This document shows, piece by piece, positions 26,066 through 39,700 of a stretch of DNA of 64,000 bases. The position numbers and the translations under genes are program-made. The DNA comes from Strongylocentrotus droebachiensis. Its lineage: Eukaryota > Echinodermata > Echinoidea > Camarodonta > Strongylocentrotidae. The stretch's first letter is position 1, and every line of letters begins with the position of its first letter. Location: contig JAVYIG010000879.1 of the NCBI GenBank assembly GCA_035222895.1, positions 62,001 through 126,000 on the forward strand. Direction: 5' to 3'. The notes below the pieces were generated by a model, which was given only the letters and a program-made list of their open reading frames with translations, did not search any database and was not told the DNA's origin.

Positions 26066-27324
26066 TGAGAGAGATGAGCAAGGTATGGGCTGGGGATGAG
26101 AGAGAGAGAAGAAAGAAGAACAAATTGAAAAGAGGCAAAAGAAAGAAAGGAGAGATAGAGAGGGAAAGAGTAAGCTCATGTTTTTTTTAGAAGGAAATAA
26201 TTGATGATGATTTGCAACAGATTCAATGAAGAATACTGAAATAAGGGAAATATACAGACTACAAACACAGATTAAACTTGGGGAGGGGGGGGTGGGGGGG
26301 TTAGCATTCATATTTCTCATAGAGCTTCCTATTTTTAATTCTGTGTCATAAGTGTTATACGTTTTAATCATTTCAAATAAAATGCCAGTAAGTTCACCAA
26401 TAGGAGAAGGGCAAAAAAGAAAAGAAAATATCATGAGAAGTTTGATGAGAATGTGTTTAAGGAAAGAACATGAATTTTCATGTTGTTTTCATGAATAGTA
26501 TTCACTGCTGGTGTACATTAGAATAAGTGCAAATATAGTTCAAAAATTCTTCATTAGATGCAAACATTGAGAGACTTTGTGAAAGGATTTAGACCGTAAA
26601 CCATCCTTAAGAGCAGTATTGTAAACAGCACGTCACAGACAAGTCAATATTTATATATGATCCATCATGAAATCATGAATCTCTGTTGAGGTGTTTATTT
26701 GGGAGTAGATATAGATGGATTATGAAGGCGTCATATATATGTGTATGCTGCTTTTATAGCATGGAGGAATAATGTGTATAAATCAGAAAATATTTAACAT
26801 TTATTGAAATAACAACTTTAACAAAACAAAGAATTCATGGAATATATCTGATCCTTGTTTTTTGCCTGCAGATAGATTGTTGACGTGAAAGTGTCTTGTT
26901 AAATTTGTTGTTCACAATCATGCTTGCATTTCTTCTTTCTACATTGAATCTATAGAAATTTCTGATATTGTAAATACTCTTCAAAATGTATAGCATCTAT
27001 GTAAGCATTTAATCTTTTGTAAATCAAATATAAAGAAATAATTATGTTGGCAGTGGAATGTTGTTTATTAGCTTGCAAGTTACATTGCAATTTGTGTATA
27101 TTTTAAAAACCTCTTCTTTCCATTCTGTGATTCCTTTGTTGTTGTTGTAATAAAGGCTACCAAAGTTCAATATATACCCACAATAACATCTGGTAAGCAC
27201 CTCCAATTAGAATTTAAGCTGTTACTGGAAAGTTCATGACATTTCTCCCCGAAATACCTTTCCTTCTCCCAATTACATTTTGAGCTCTCAGAGTTTTTGC
27301 CAGTTATACTTCTATCTTTCACAC

Positions 27325-27359
<35 letters not shown>

Positions 27360-30300
27360 TTGACAGAAAAAGAAATTGAAACCCTAGCTAGCATCAAGTA
27401 GCTGTACTACATACTTTGCAGACTGTACTCATTTCTTGGGTTAAATCCCCTCGTAGTAAACTATCCCTGTCACATCTGCTTGACTGGTGACAGGAAGGAT
27501 GAGACGGGATCAAAACATTGACTGTTATCCTTTATTCTATGGATTGAAAGATCGGAAAGGGGGATAGGTTACCATTCCAGATGCTCATCTGTTAACCTAT
27601 TGACAACTGAATTGTTAAGGTCCCATAGGCTTAACACAGGGACCACCAGGTTCCTGTAAGCAAAGGGTTAACCTATTGATACAAAAGTCAGGAAGTGTTA
27701 GGGGGGAATGTTAACATTTCTCTTTTTATGAGATATTCATGGGTTTTCTACTGTGTTTATATCTTCAAGATTTAACAGTTACTCTTCCCTATAAAGTATA
27801 TTTTCTTTGTCTTTGATCTTAGATTTCAAAACAAGTGAGAGAGGTATGGTATCCATCATGTTCAAAATATGTTGATAAAAAATGGAACTAGAAATCATAA
27901 CTCAAATCTAATGTGAAGAAAATAAAATCGAACCTGCCACCATAATCTTATTATTATTATCATTGAATTCCTCTCTTGGCAAAGAACTCTGCGTGGGCAC
28001 AGGTTATCGGAAAACAGTAGCACTGTCAGAGATAAGTTTTTTAGAAACACGAGTGGAACAATTGTAACAATAAATGTCTGTAATAAGATGACATCATGTT
28101 CTTGAAAATCAGTTTGATGGAAAATGCGCTATTACATTGACATCTGAGGGGGGGAAAAAAAAACTCAACAAGTGCATAACGTTTAGAGCTGAACAACTTT
28201 TGATTTAGAAGTTATATTTACTGTCATTTATGAGAACTGCCAGAGTACAGGTCATGATGACACTATTGTATTATAGTGTGGTGCAACTGATCTAGAATTT
28301 TATCTAATATTAATCCTGAAGTTTGTGCTGATGATTCAAAACTATATATCGAATTAAATGTGAATAAATTAGAATGAAACCTACCGCCATAATAATTCGG
28401 AACAATTGTAACAATGAATGTCTGTAATAAGATGACATCATGTTAGTGAAAATCAATTAAATGGGATGTTAAATTGACATCTAAGGGGGAAAATATTAAC
28501 TCTTAAAAAATGCAAAACGTTTAGAGCTGAACGACTTTTGATTATATTTACTGTCCTTTTTAGGAACTGAGTACAGGTCATGATGGCTCCATCGTATTAT
28601 AGTGTGGTGCAACTGATCTAGGTCTAATAACAATCCTGAAATTTGTGCTGATGATTCAAAACCATAAATCAACTCAAATATGAATAAATTAAAATAAAAC
28701 CTAAAGCCATAATCATTTTGGAACAATTGTAACAATAACTGTCTGTAATTAAATGACATCATGTTCATGAAAATCAGTTTAATGGGAAATGCCCTATTAC
28801 ATTGACATATAAGGGGGAAAATAATAACTGTCAACAAATGCATAACGTTTAGAGCTGAACATCTTTTGATTTAGAAGTTATATTTACTGTCATTTATGAG
28901 AATTGGCAGAGTACAGGTCATGATGACATTATTGTATTATAGTGTGGTGCAGCTGATCTAGATCTTATGGTAATCCTGAAGTTTGTGCTGATGATTCAAA
29001 ACCATAAATCGAATCAAATGTGAATAAATTAAAATAAAACCTAAAGCCATAATCATTTTGGAACAATTGTAACAATAACTGTCTGTTATTAGATGACATC
29101 ATGTTCATGAAAATCAGTTTAATGGTAAATGCGATATAACAATGACATCTAAGGGGGAAAATAATAACTCTCAAAAAGTGCAAAACGTTTAGAGCTGAAC
29201 TACTTTTGATTTAAAAGTTATATTTACTGTCATTTATGAGAACTGGCAGAGTGCAGTTAATGATGACACCCCTGTCTGTCTTATAAACTGGTGCAACTGA
29301 TCTAGATCGATTAATAATCCTGAAGTTTGTGCTGATGATTCAATTAGGAACAGTCGTAACTCATTATGAGAGAGATTCTTGAAAGCTAACTTTTTTTGTC
29401 AATTGTAAAGTGATTAGAGTCATACAAAAAATACAGAAGGCTTGCAAGATTAAAATGTTTGACCCCTCAAAAGAGATAATAGGAAAATGAAGATATTATA
29501 CAAGTAAAAGGCCTGCATTCATTTATTGTGCCTGCTCAAAAGGGTTGTTTTCCCCCCTAACAAAACTTATATGTAAGAATTACCCCACCAAATTTGGCAA
29601 GTGTACTTCGGTAGCAAATTCTGTAGGATTGCCCGGTTGGAACATGCGGGAGGTACATGCACTCCCTGGTAGGAACCAGAAAGACTGCTCATTTCTACCT
29701 AGATTATCTCCTTAGCAAAGCAAGTCTTTGTAGGTCTGTTAGGGTGATGAGAGGAGGGATGGGAGCGAGTACAAACATCGCTATTTGCCAGTCTATCAGT
29801 TTGATTTAATTTGGGGAATTGGGTCTTTGTATATCTTTGCAGTCATCATGAAACAGAATGGAACTCATGTTAAAGGGGTCAGTCACATCACTGAACTTCT
29901 CTCATTATATTAAGGTCTTATATCATCTGTTGAGAGCCAGAAAGGTGTTAAAATCTGTTGAAAAGTATGTGAGTTAAGATCCTAGCTTTCAACAGACAGT
30001 ATATATTCCCTGATATAATGCCCACCATTAAAGACCATTACAAATATTTGTTTCCATATTTCCTACCGTAATTTTCTGATGCCCATTAAAAAAAATCAAA
30101 AAAATCACATGTTTCTTGTGTTATTAAGTTCCAAAACAAATCGCCTACCGATAACAATTAAATCTTACATTTTCCTTCATGAAGCTCAAGACTGATATTT
30201 TAATGATATACTTGAATGCAAATTCCAATATGTGTCAAACTTAGGATGTGTAAATACATGGTCTTTGTCAATTGCCTTTGTTTAATTCAAGAATTCAATT

Positions 30301-33300
30301 GATGAAAGTCACTTTGTGAATAGGAGGTCATTAAGAACTACAACCCTGGAAAATCATCTTTTCCATAAAGTTCATCTCAACTCTGACTCTCATGCACCCT
30401 GCACATTAATGACAGATGCGTGGAACATCAGTCATTAGCGAATGTCTTCCAAGAAGTGAGTGTTTTCTTGCATGTAGCGTGTGAAGCTGAATTAAAAGGA
30501 TTATGTTACATAGAAACGTGACCTAGATTTCTCGGGATGATGGCAGCCCCTGGCTCAGTAGTGAGTCAACCTACAAACGATACTTGTTCTCTCTCCTACA
30601 TCCTCTGACCCCATTATTGAATAAACATTTAGATTTTTATTTTGAATTTAATGGGAAATCCAATCTTATCAGATAGTTGCTATGAAGGAAAGCAGAAAAA
30701 TAAGAGGAGAAGTTTGGCAAAAATGTGAATGGAATTGGACAGACGATTAGAAAATATGAACTTTCAAAAGATGTGATCACTATTCATTTGGGACTTTCAA
30801 ATTGGTGAAGTAATAATGTCTCTGCAATTTGATTAGAAATGCAAATTGGCCAAAATATATTTTTACAAAATTATGACTATGTATGGACCTCAAATAAATA
30901 TGATTTGAGATCTAGTGATGTCACTCATGATATTTTTTTAAATCTCTTGTCAGATTTCTTTCTCTTTACACCATGTTTTCATCTTTTCTTCTTGCTCTTT
31001 GCCTCTTCTTTTCCCTACCTTTTGAAGATCAAGCATTTAATCCGAGACTCATGAGTTCACCTGGATTCCAGATAGTCTAAAAGGAGACTCCCACCCCACC
31101 CCCACCCCTTTGGATGATCCAATCATTTGCTTTGGTGACATTTTATTCATTCTTAATTTCATCAAAATGTATATGGTAGTTAAGGTTAGTGCTAGGTATA
31201 ATATATTTGATTGGGAGTTGGGATTAAGAGATTTGTTCAGTGTAGGAAATTAACAGTGGAGCAATTGCACGGGGGTATAACCCCCCCCCCCCCCTTTGAC
31301 AACCTTCATGTCCAAGGGCATGAGGATGTCCACTCAATTGATTTCAGACCTGAGTATACGGTCATCATCATTCTTGTTGGTCAATGTCAGGTTGGATAAT
31401 GATGTTAAATTAACCCTGTCATTTAACATTTCCTTCTGGCTATTATCATAATAATCTTATCGAGCAGATGAGGGGAAATAAGTCAATAAAATGAGGTAGG
31501 TCAGCATAAGAATGGATAGAGAGACTAGAAGAAAATGGAAATGAGAGACTGAAACCGAGAAATAGATCAATCAATCGATCAAGATCAAGAAGGAGGGGAA
31601 GGGAGAGGGAGGGAGGGAGGGAGGGAGGGAGGGAGGGAGGGAGGGAGGGAGGGAGGGAGGGAGGGAGGGGGGGGGGAGGAGGGAGGGAGGAACATACAGA
31701 CGAAGGAAGGAAGGTAAAGGGGAGGGAGAGAGACAAAAAGAGAGAGAGAGAGAGACAAAGATGGACATGCTGACATGTACGGATAGACCAATGAGTTATG
31801 GTAAATCCTGGGATAGACTGAGAGATAAGGTAAGCATGCAGAGAAACAGACAAAACAAAAGTAAGGCCAAGTAGACTTACAGAGAGACAAATAAACTGAA
31901 AATTAATAGGGAAATGAGCTGAAAGAATAAAGAGAGAGACACACAGAAAGATGGACAGGAAGATAAGAGAGAAATATAAATATGTAGAGAGTTGGACATA
32001 AAATGAGAAATTATGACTTAAGTAGGAAAGAAAGAGAGACAAGCTGAAAGAAAGAGAGAGAGAGAGCGGAGAAGAGAGAAACAGAAAGAAAGATAGAAAG
32101 AAGAGTGACAGGGAGATGGTCAGAAAGGCTGAGACACAGACAAAAATATAGAGATGAAGGACTGCAGATATTTAGGGGCAAAATGTAGACTAAAACTCAA
32201 AACTCTGTTAGAACCAAATAATATTTACTGAATAATTGAAATATGTAAGCCAGTCAAAGTCACATAAGAATTATTTATATTGTAGGACCATACTTGGTGA
32301 AATTCTCACGCAATGGTGAGGGGTGAAAGATAATGAAGAAAAAAAATGAATGTAGCAGTGGTGGGCAAGAACTGGAACACTGAGTTTCAGAGAGGAGGAG
32401 GGGGGGGGGGGGGGTCATCCCCCATTTAACCAGTTTCTTTGTTTTCTAATAATCATTGTTCCCTTGCCTCAAATACTTAACTCATCCATATCCGTGAGAC
32501 ATGGAAATGATGCATTCCTTTCCCCTTTTCTCTTGAAAGCGTGACATATCCTGCCATTTTTCATCGTCAATTTAGTAACAATGGAACACCCACAAAGAGC
32601 ATGTGTTTTTGTCTTCATATACAACAAACAAAATTACAATGACATTTCATGGGGAGCTAGTCCCATTGGGTTTTATCAATATGGAGTTTAAAATACATCA
32701 GTGACAGGAAATTATAGGCACCAAGCAACATTCTGATTCTCTTGTGTAAATAATAGCTTTAGCAATTCAGTAAATTAAAGTTCAATGACTTGTGAGGTGT
32801 CTTCATTAAAAACCTTAAAACAATGAGAAATTTACGGATGGTACATTGAATTCTTCAAGGTGTGGACCTAAAATCAGTAGATTGCAAGAGTGAGAATTTC
32901 ATACTTTTCAGGAGAATTTTCTTCGTTTGATAGCTGTAATAAAATTATATTAGCTGCAAATTAATGAAGCGACAAGGAAATAAATACATGGGGGCTCGGG
33001 GCGAATTAGCCCCCGAAATGCCAAAAAAAGCCCCTGAAAGTCATAAAAGTGCCCCCTAAAATTTGCATAGAGTTCAATGCAAAACAAATTATAGAGTATT
33101 ATTTTCATACAAGCAAGCTTGAAAAGTAGCCCCCAAAATTTGTTAAGTAATTTTTTTCCCTGTGAAGCGAAGTATACAAATCTTTTTCATATAGTTGAAG
33201 CGCAAGCTTTTCAGAACCTAAACCACTTTGTGTATCTATTCTATCCACAACCAGGGACAGCTTATGGCTTGCCTAAAGTGACACAAACCCCTTCTTTTGA

Positions 33301-34451
33301 AGAGAAAAATAAATAAATCAGAATTTATCAATTTTGTGTTATCTTAACAGAACATACTATCTAAAATCAGCTGTCTTCGTTGTTAGCCGAGTGGTTGGGT
33401 CCATGCATGGTAGCAGCCTGCTTTTGTCATTCCTGAGCCTAGTTTTGATATTGAACTAGAAATTGTGAAGGTTGTTGTGGTGAACTGAGGTGTGAATTTG
33501 ATGCAGAACAGTTGTGTTTTATTTGTTGACAGAAATGTCATCGGGCAAAGTGCGTGTGACCTTTGAAAGGGTCCTAGTGAATACTGAAATAGACCCAATG
33601 TTTATAACTTTGCATTTCAAATATTCCTTTTTGGATGTTGTGTAAATTTGAAAGTTATATTGTAAAATAATGGGTATGCAGTTTGTCAGGGTACTTGTCA
33701 GTGGAAAAAAAAAATCTTTTTGTTTATGAAAGCTTTCATTTGGGTGGTATTTACAGGAAGAGTAAATTTCCAGTGCTCTCTCTCTCTCTCAGCCTTGCAT
33801 GGGCTAAATGCTCCCCACTCATAATTAATTTTCCCTGATACCTACTAATTCTTCAAACGAATCAAACATGTGTATCTTCTAAGAAAGCTTGAAACTTCAT
33901 TTGAAACTAGTGAAGTGATTGTTAATGGAGGTAGGGGCCTTGTTTGATTTTCTTTCATTTTCTAGGTTTCAATTGGATTGTGTTTCCTTGTAAAAATCTT
34001 GTTTCTCAAAATTAGACATTTGTTGCTCAGTTCCTTGAACAATGTTCTTACACATAATTGTAATACCCAATTGATGTCAAGACTTGTTTCAGGAACATGA
34101 AATTCTAGAACCTCTGTCATAATTTTCTGTGTCAGTCATATTTCAAGAATTTAGAGTTTGTGAACCGAATCATGTCCCATTTTCAGAGTTGACTCAGGGC
34201 TTAGCCTTGATTTTGATAAGAAATCTCTGGGTTTCTTTCGTTCCCCTTGTGAATCGAAAAATGGATTTACAAAATTTGTCCAAGGTCTTATGCTCCAGTT
34301 AGGTTTGTAATTCATGTACAAACATACCTCGAAGGAGAACATTTATTCTTTTGTAGTGTAGTTGAACTTAGTTATAGCCATGAGGGAGAGGATGAGGTCT
34401 GGAGAGGGAGGTGGATAGAGAAGGCGGAAAGACAGAGAGGGAGAGAGGGGG

Positions 34452-34485
<34 letters not shown>

Positions 34486-34486
34486 T

Positions 34487-34551
<65 letters not shown>

Positions 34552-35466
34552 TTGGGAGGGTAAAATGTATGTAACAAATACAGAAATGGTAAACATGTAG
34601 TTATGTAGATTGAATTTTAGAGAAATTCAAAGCATTCCATAAATAAAGGTATGAGGAACATGCCATGAAAGAATCGATCGCTTTGTGTAGGCCATTCTTT
34701 AATTAATTTATGCTGATAATTTCATTTACATTTTAAATCGATTTCCAATTTATTTCCAATTCATTTCCAATCGAGTCATCTCTGGCATAGAATTCAACAG
34801 GTGAAAAAAATATATGAAAAAGAAATGTAGGAGAGGGAGAAAATTGCCTTTTAAGAGTACAATAGATTGGGGTGGGGGAAGAAAGCTAGTTACTGGAATT
34901 AAAGGTTGGAACAAAAAAGAGATGCAGAAATGAAATATATTTATATGTAATTGTATAGGCTAGATATATAAAAAAGAAAGAATGTAAAGCTATTTTTGAA
35001 CCAGTACCGGTACTATGTTGTTTTCTCAGCTTGCATTTTAGAACATTGTGATTATGAAATTGTCTGGTGAAAGCCAGAAGGGTGGTAGCCCTTAAACTTT
35101 AACATAGAGCTAACTTTAACATAGCGTCCTTTTGACTTTCAACCAATGAAATGCTGATTGTTGGAGATCTTTTGCCCTTGTAATTGACCTCTCTAAACCA
35201 CCTGCATTCCTACCTTGCTACCATGGCAATGAATGAATCCTGCTGGGTGACAATGTACTTCCAAAATTGAACCAAATCAGCCAAGAAATAAAAATATCTC
35301 TCAGAATTTGGATTCCACTTGCACTTTTTGCATTCCTCCACATCACTTCCTCCTACCATACTGAATATTTTCAATTCCTCCCCCCCCCCAACAAATATAT
35401 TCTCTTTTGTTTCTTTTTATCATTATCTCCTGTATAATCTCCTCTTGCTCTCTCTCTCTCTCTCTT

Positions 35467-35501
<35 letters not shown>

Positions 35502-36700
35502 TACTCTCTCTCTCTGTTTCTCTCGCTTTCTCTCTCTATCCATTCTGTCTTTCCCTCTATCTTGAAATATTTTTCTCTTTCCCTCTTGTTATATATATAT
35601 AGCCTATATAATTTGTATTTATTCCTCTCTCTCTCTCTCTGCATATGCCCTTATGCTATGGTCACATAACCCCAAAGTAGCCTGCTCGGCGGCCGAGCGG
35701 CGAGTTTTTAACCAATTCTGCCCGGCGGCTGCCCGGTCACCGAGCGGCGGCCGCCCAGGCACCGCTCGTTTTTAGGGCATCGCTCGGTCGCTGCTGAAGT
35801 TTTAGCGCGGAGTTAAAATTTGGGCGGCGCCTGCTCACTTTTCACTCGCCGCCCAAAATACGCTCGGTGCCTGGGCGGTTGCCGCCCGGCACCGACCTAA
35901 TTGCTGGGCGATGCCTAAATTCCAGCAGCGACCGAGCAGGCTACTGATCGGTCGGTCGCTGCTCAGATTTGTGACCATAGCTTAACTCTATGTCTTTCCT
36001 TTCACAGAAACCTCTAAAAGTGCATTTAGACAAATTAATTTCTATGAAGAAAAAAAAGTGTATTGATGAATATTATATGTGGGAATATATAGCAATCAAC
36101 ACACAACCTCTCCTCCTTTTCACAACATTTCAAAGGGAAATGTAAGAATCCTTTTTTCTTGGCCTTGAGATATTTGTTGCATTTCTGAACACCCCAAATA
36201 CTTTCAATTATGAATTTAATGAAATGCCTTTTCATTTATTTTGTACAAAGGAAATTATTTCTTAACCTTCTAGATTAGCATTTCATATTCCATCTATCCT
36301 GTGGAATATTAATTTAGCGTAACTGCAACAAATGTTTTTCTCTGGAATTAATAAAGCTGCAAAAAAAATGGCTTCCAATTTACAAAAATCTTGTACTGAA
36401 ATCACATAGTATGCAGAGAATATATCCTTGACTGTTACTTACCAGATGAATCCTATCTAAATGCAAATATTGTACATTGATCTTACAAAGGCTACGTATA
36501 TCTAGTTCGGTTCAGTATACATGGTTTCCAATGGCAACCATTAACTGTCAGGGCCTGGATTATATGTTACGTACTATCTACTATACATGGTTTGTACTAT
36601 ATTCTGTTCATATAGGTATCTGGGGAGGATTATATAGGGAAAGGAAAACAAGAAAGTTATAGGAAGAGAGAGAGGAAGGGGGTGGGGGGGGGGAGGGAGA

Positions 36701-36736
<36 letters not shown>

Positions 36737-39700
36737 CAAGGGGTATATATGGAGGATATGGTGAGTGTGAATAGAAGAGAAATGTCTGAACAGCCATAGA
36801 GAGAGGATGAGATTATAAGAGAGAGAAAGAAAGAGAGAAAGAAATGAAAGAAAGACAGAAATGAGGCAAACATTTGCATAGATATAGAGAGAGAAAGAGA
36901 TTGGAGTAATTTTAATTAAAAAGAGTGAGGTAAAAATTAAAGGAAACCGTAAATGGTATATTCAACAATTTATTCAGTTGCCCATCAAGCTTACATATCT
37001 CTGCTCCTGCCAAAAGTATTACAAATATGTTATATTCAAGTTCTCTAGGTGCCCTGTCATATAGACTAGATGGATGCACATGCTACTCCTTGGTGTAAAA
37101 TCAAACTCATTTCAAAATGAATACCTGTGACGGAAAGCCCTCTTTCTGTGCACAAGATCAATTGACATTGCCTAGCTTCAAGCATGTTGTAGGTCCATGC
37201 TTTTAAGTGTGTGCATTTAAAATCTTGAAAAAATACAGTCACTCCAAATCAGCGCTCATTTAATATTTACCCTAGCAATTATGTGGTTCATTTTCAATGA
37301 ACAGTATCTGATTGACACCTCTAATGATTCAGTCAATTTGCACAAAACACACTGGTCTACTCAATTACCATGTGTAATAAGACATCAAATATTGAACAGT
37401 CATAAGAACATGTATACCTTCATCCTCGACTATATGTGATTAAGTACATGTATATTTATTACTACAATGTTTTCTCGTATTCTGAGTTGTGTTTTTGGAG
37501 ATATAGTTAAAATGTTTGCCTTGGTTAAAGGGAAATATCTAAATGATGATTCTAAATGATGAGAATATATCTTTTAGACTGGGTCTTTGATTTTCAGTGA
37601 TAGGTATTGAACACAGATGATCAAAACAGAAAAAAAAATTGAAGAGAATATTTTCATTTAATAATACAAAGGGGGAAAAGATAGAGGAGGGGCAGATTGG
37701 TTGAATAATGCATAATATTGCCTGTTGATAAAGCATATCCCATGAAGAAGTAGTCCAAAGAAATCGAGATTTTATTTTTTCACATTTTGGTATAAAAGAT
37801 TCATGCAAAAATAATGAACGATATTGGTGAAAAGGATGTATTGTTCATTGCTTTTGTACTTTGTTAGAAAACTTCATAATCACTGTGATATAAACTTAAT
37901 TGTTCATCAGAACCCTGAATATATACCAAGAGCGTAAGGATATGAATCCTGTTCTAATGCTTACCCGTATAGACAAGAAATTTTAGCTGGACATTTTTTA
38001 ATGCATATTGAATGGCCTCATGAAAGGATTTTTGTTGTCGAATGTGATGAGAACATTGCATTTGGCTACCAATCTATGAAGGTAATAGTTAGTAATAGTT
38101 TGTTATGCAAACAATATCATGGCCATATTATGGCCAGTGATCATTATCATTTTCGTATGATTGTTGTTATTCAGTAGCTTACAAATTTCTTAATCATTTT
38201 TTTGTTGTTGCTCTACTCCAGAACACCAGCTTGGAACTATGGTCCTAACGAGGATAAACACTGGATTATACGTCAGGCAAGCAGAATGACAAAACTTGAG
38301 AGAGATTTTACTGATGCACTGCAGAGGAAACGACTGATCACACTGCTTTCTGTAGATGATGCCATAGAAAAGGTGAGTAGAAATATGAAATTATAAAAAA
38401 AATGTATATATCAAATTAATAAAAAATTATATGAATTATTTTTCATTTATAATACTGTCATACCTTTGGAAAACTTACTGGAATATTGCATGCAATCATT
38501 TTGAATGACTGTTTGAATGAACTCTATGGACAACCGACCTGTCCTGACACACAAGGGTACAATAACATTTGACAAGATCACCTCTTTTGATACACAATTC
38601 TTTAAAGAAAAACAGGTTTTTACTATCCTTTAGAATTCAGGCAAGTTAGTTCTCCCTTTTGAAACTCCCCCAAACTCCCATTATTATCAAGCTTGTTTAT
38701 GTCTGCCAAAGATTACACTTGACTTTTACAATAAGCATAGAGCTATTATGCTACAACCAGTGATACAAATTATATCTTGACCACTGCATGCGCAATAAAT
38801 ACAGTTGACATATTCCTAATTGTTACCAATCGTACTGGAGTGAATACCGAGTCCGCAATCTCGTCGAAATGCCAGAATAAATCCAATTAGATTTCTATTA
38901 TTCCCACCTAATGTTGATTTCCTGTCTGAATCGAGGCTAAATTGATGGCGAGAATTTTTGCATGAAAAATTGCAATAAATGGGAAGCCGTGTGATTGACA
39001 GTATTGGGGTCATTGCCTGCCTCTCGCATAGGGAGGGATTATAAAATGGCTGGTTTGTTTGGAGAAAGATGATAAATGGCCCAGATTTATACCCATCCCA
39101 ATGGGGGCTGTTCAGAGAATTTGGTTTGGAAATGAGAGCTTTGGCAGGAAGGAAAGTAGAGTAAGCAACATGTTGCAAAATTATGGTGAACAAGGTCTAA
39201 TAGTTTGTTTTGTTCGTTTAAAAAAAATTAATCATTTATTCCATGAAAACCATAGTGACATTCTGTGAATACATTTGGATTGACAACAGTTACCACTTTC
39301 AATGAAGATAGAATGAAGTGATTATGGGCCCAAACTCTTTTGAAAGCAGAGAAGCATATTAAAAACATAGAGATTGGTACATGTACACAGGTGCTACCAA
39401 ATTCATAAGTAGTATTTTATTAAATCATTCCATACAAGAAATGAAGGTAGGGGAACTAAAATATTACAGCCTAATCAATTAATCTAATAGTCGTTTTATA
39501 TATTTTAATGGAGAGACCTGATTTTGTTCGAAATTTGATTATTAGCATACAAATCATATTTAAAGTAAACAAGACTTGTTTGAATGAAAAATAATTAATT
39601 GATTTTTGTATGCATAAATGTCATTCATAATATATTCAGATATTGACATATTGCTTATCAATTCATTTTATGCATACAGTTACTAAAGAAAAAGAAAATT

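Noticed and set aside
25887..26434. 179-codon minus-strand frame over a (GA)n tract
   Set aside because: Simple-sequence translation (Leu/Ser alternation); no coding signal in the flanks.
28496..29183. Two similar minus-strand frames of 115 and 72 codons
   Set aside because: They are similar only because they lie in successive units of the 330-bp tandem array; no domain, and other units break the frame.
31446..32042. 198-codon minus-strand frame
   Set aside because: Runs through (GGGA)n and (GA)n repeats; composition explains the absence of stops.
38816..39268. 125-codon minus-strand and 69-codon plus-strand frames in Sulf intron 3
   Set aside because: No known domain; opposite overlapping frames. 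More likely non-coding, at best a candidate regulatory patch.
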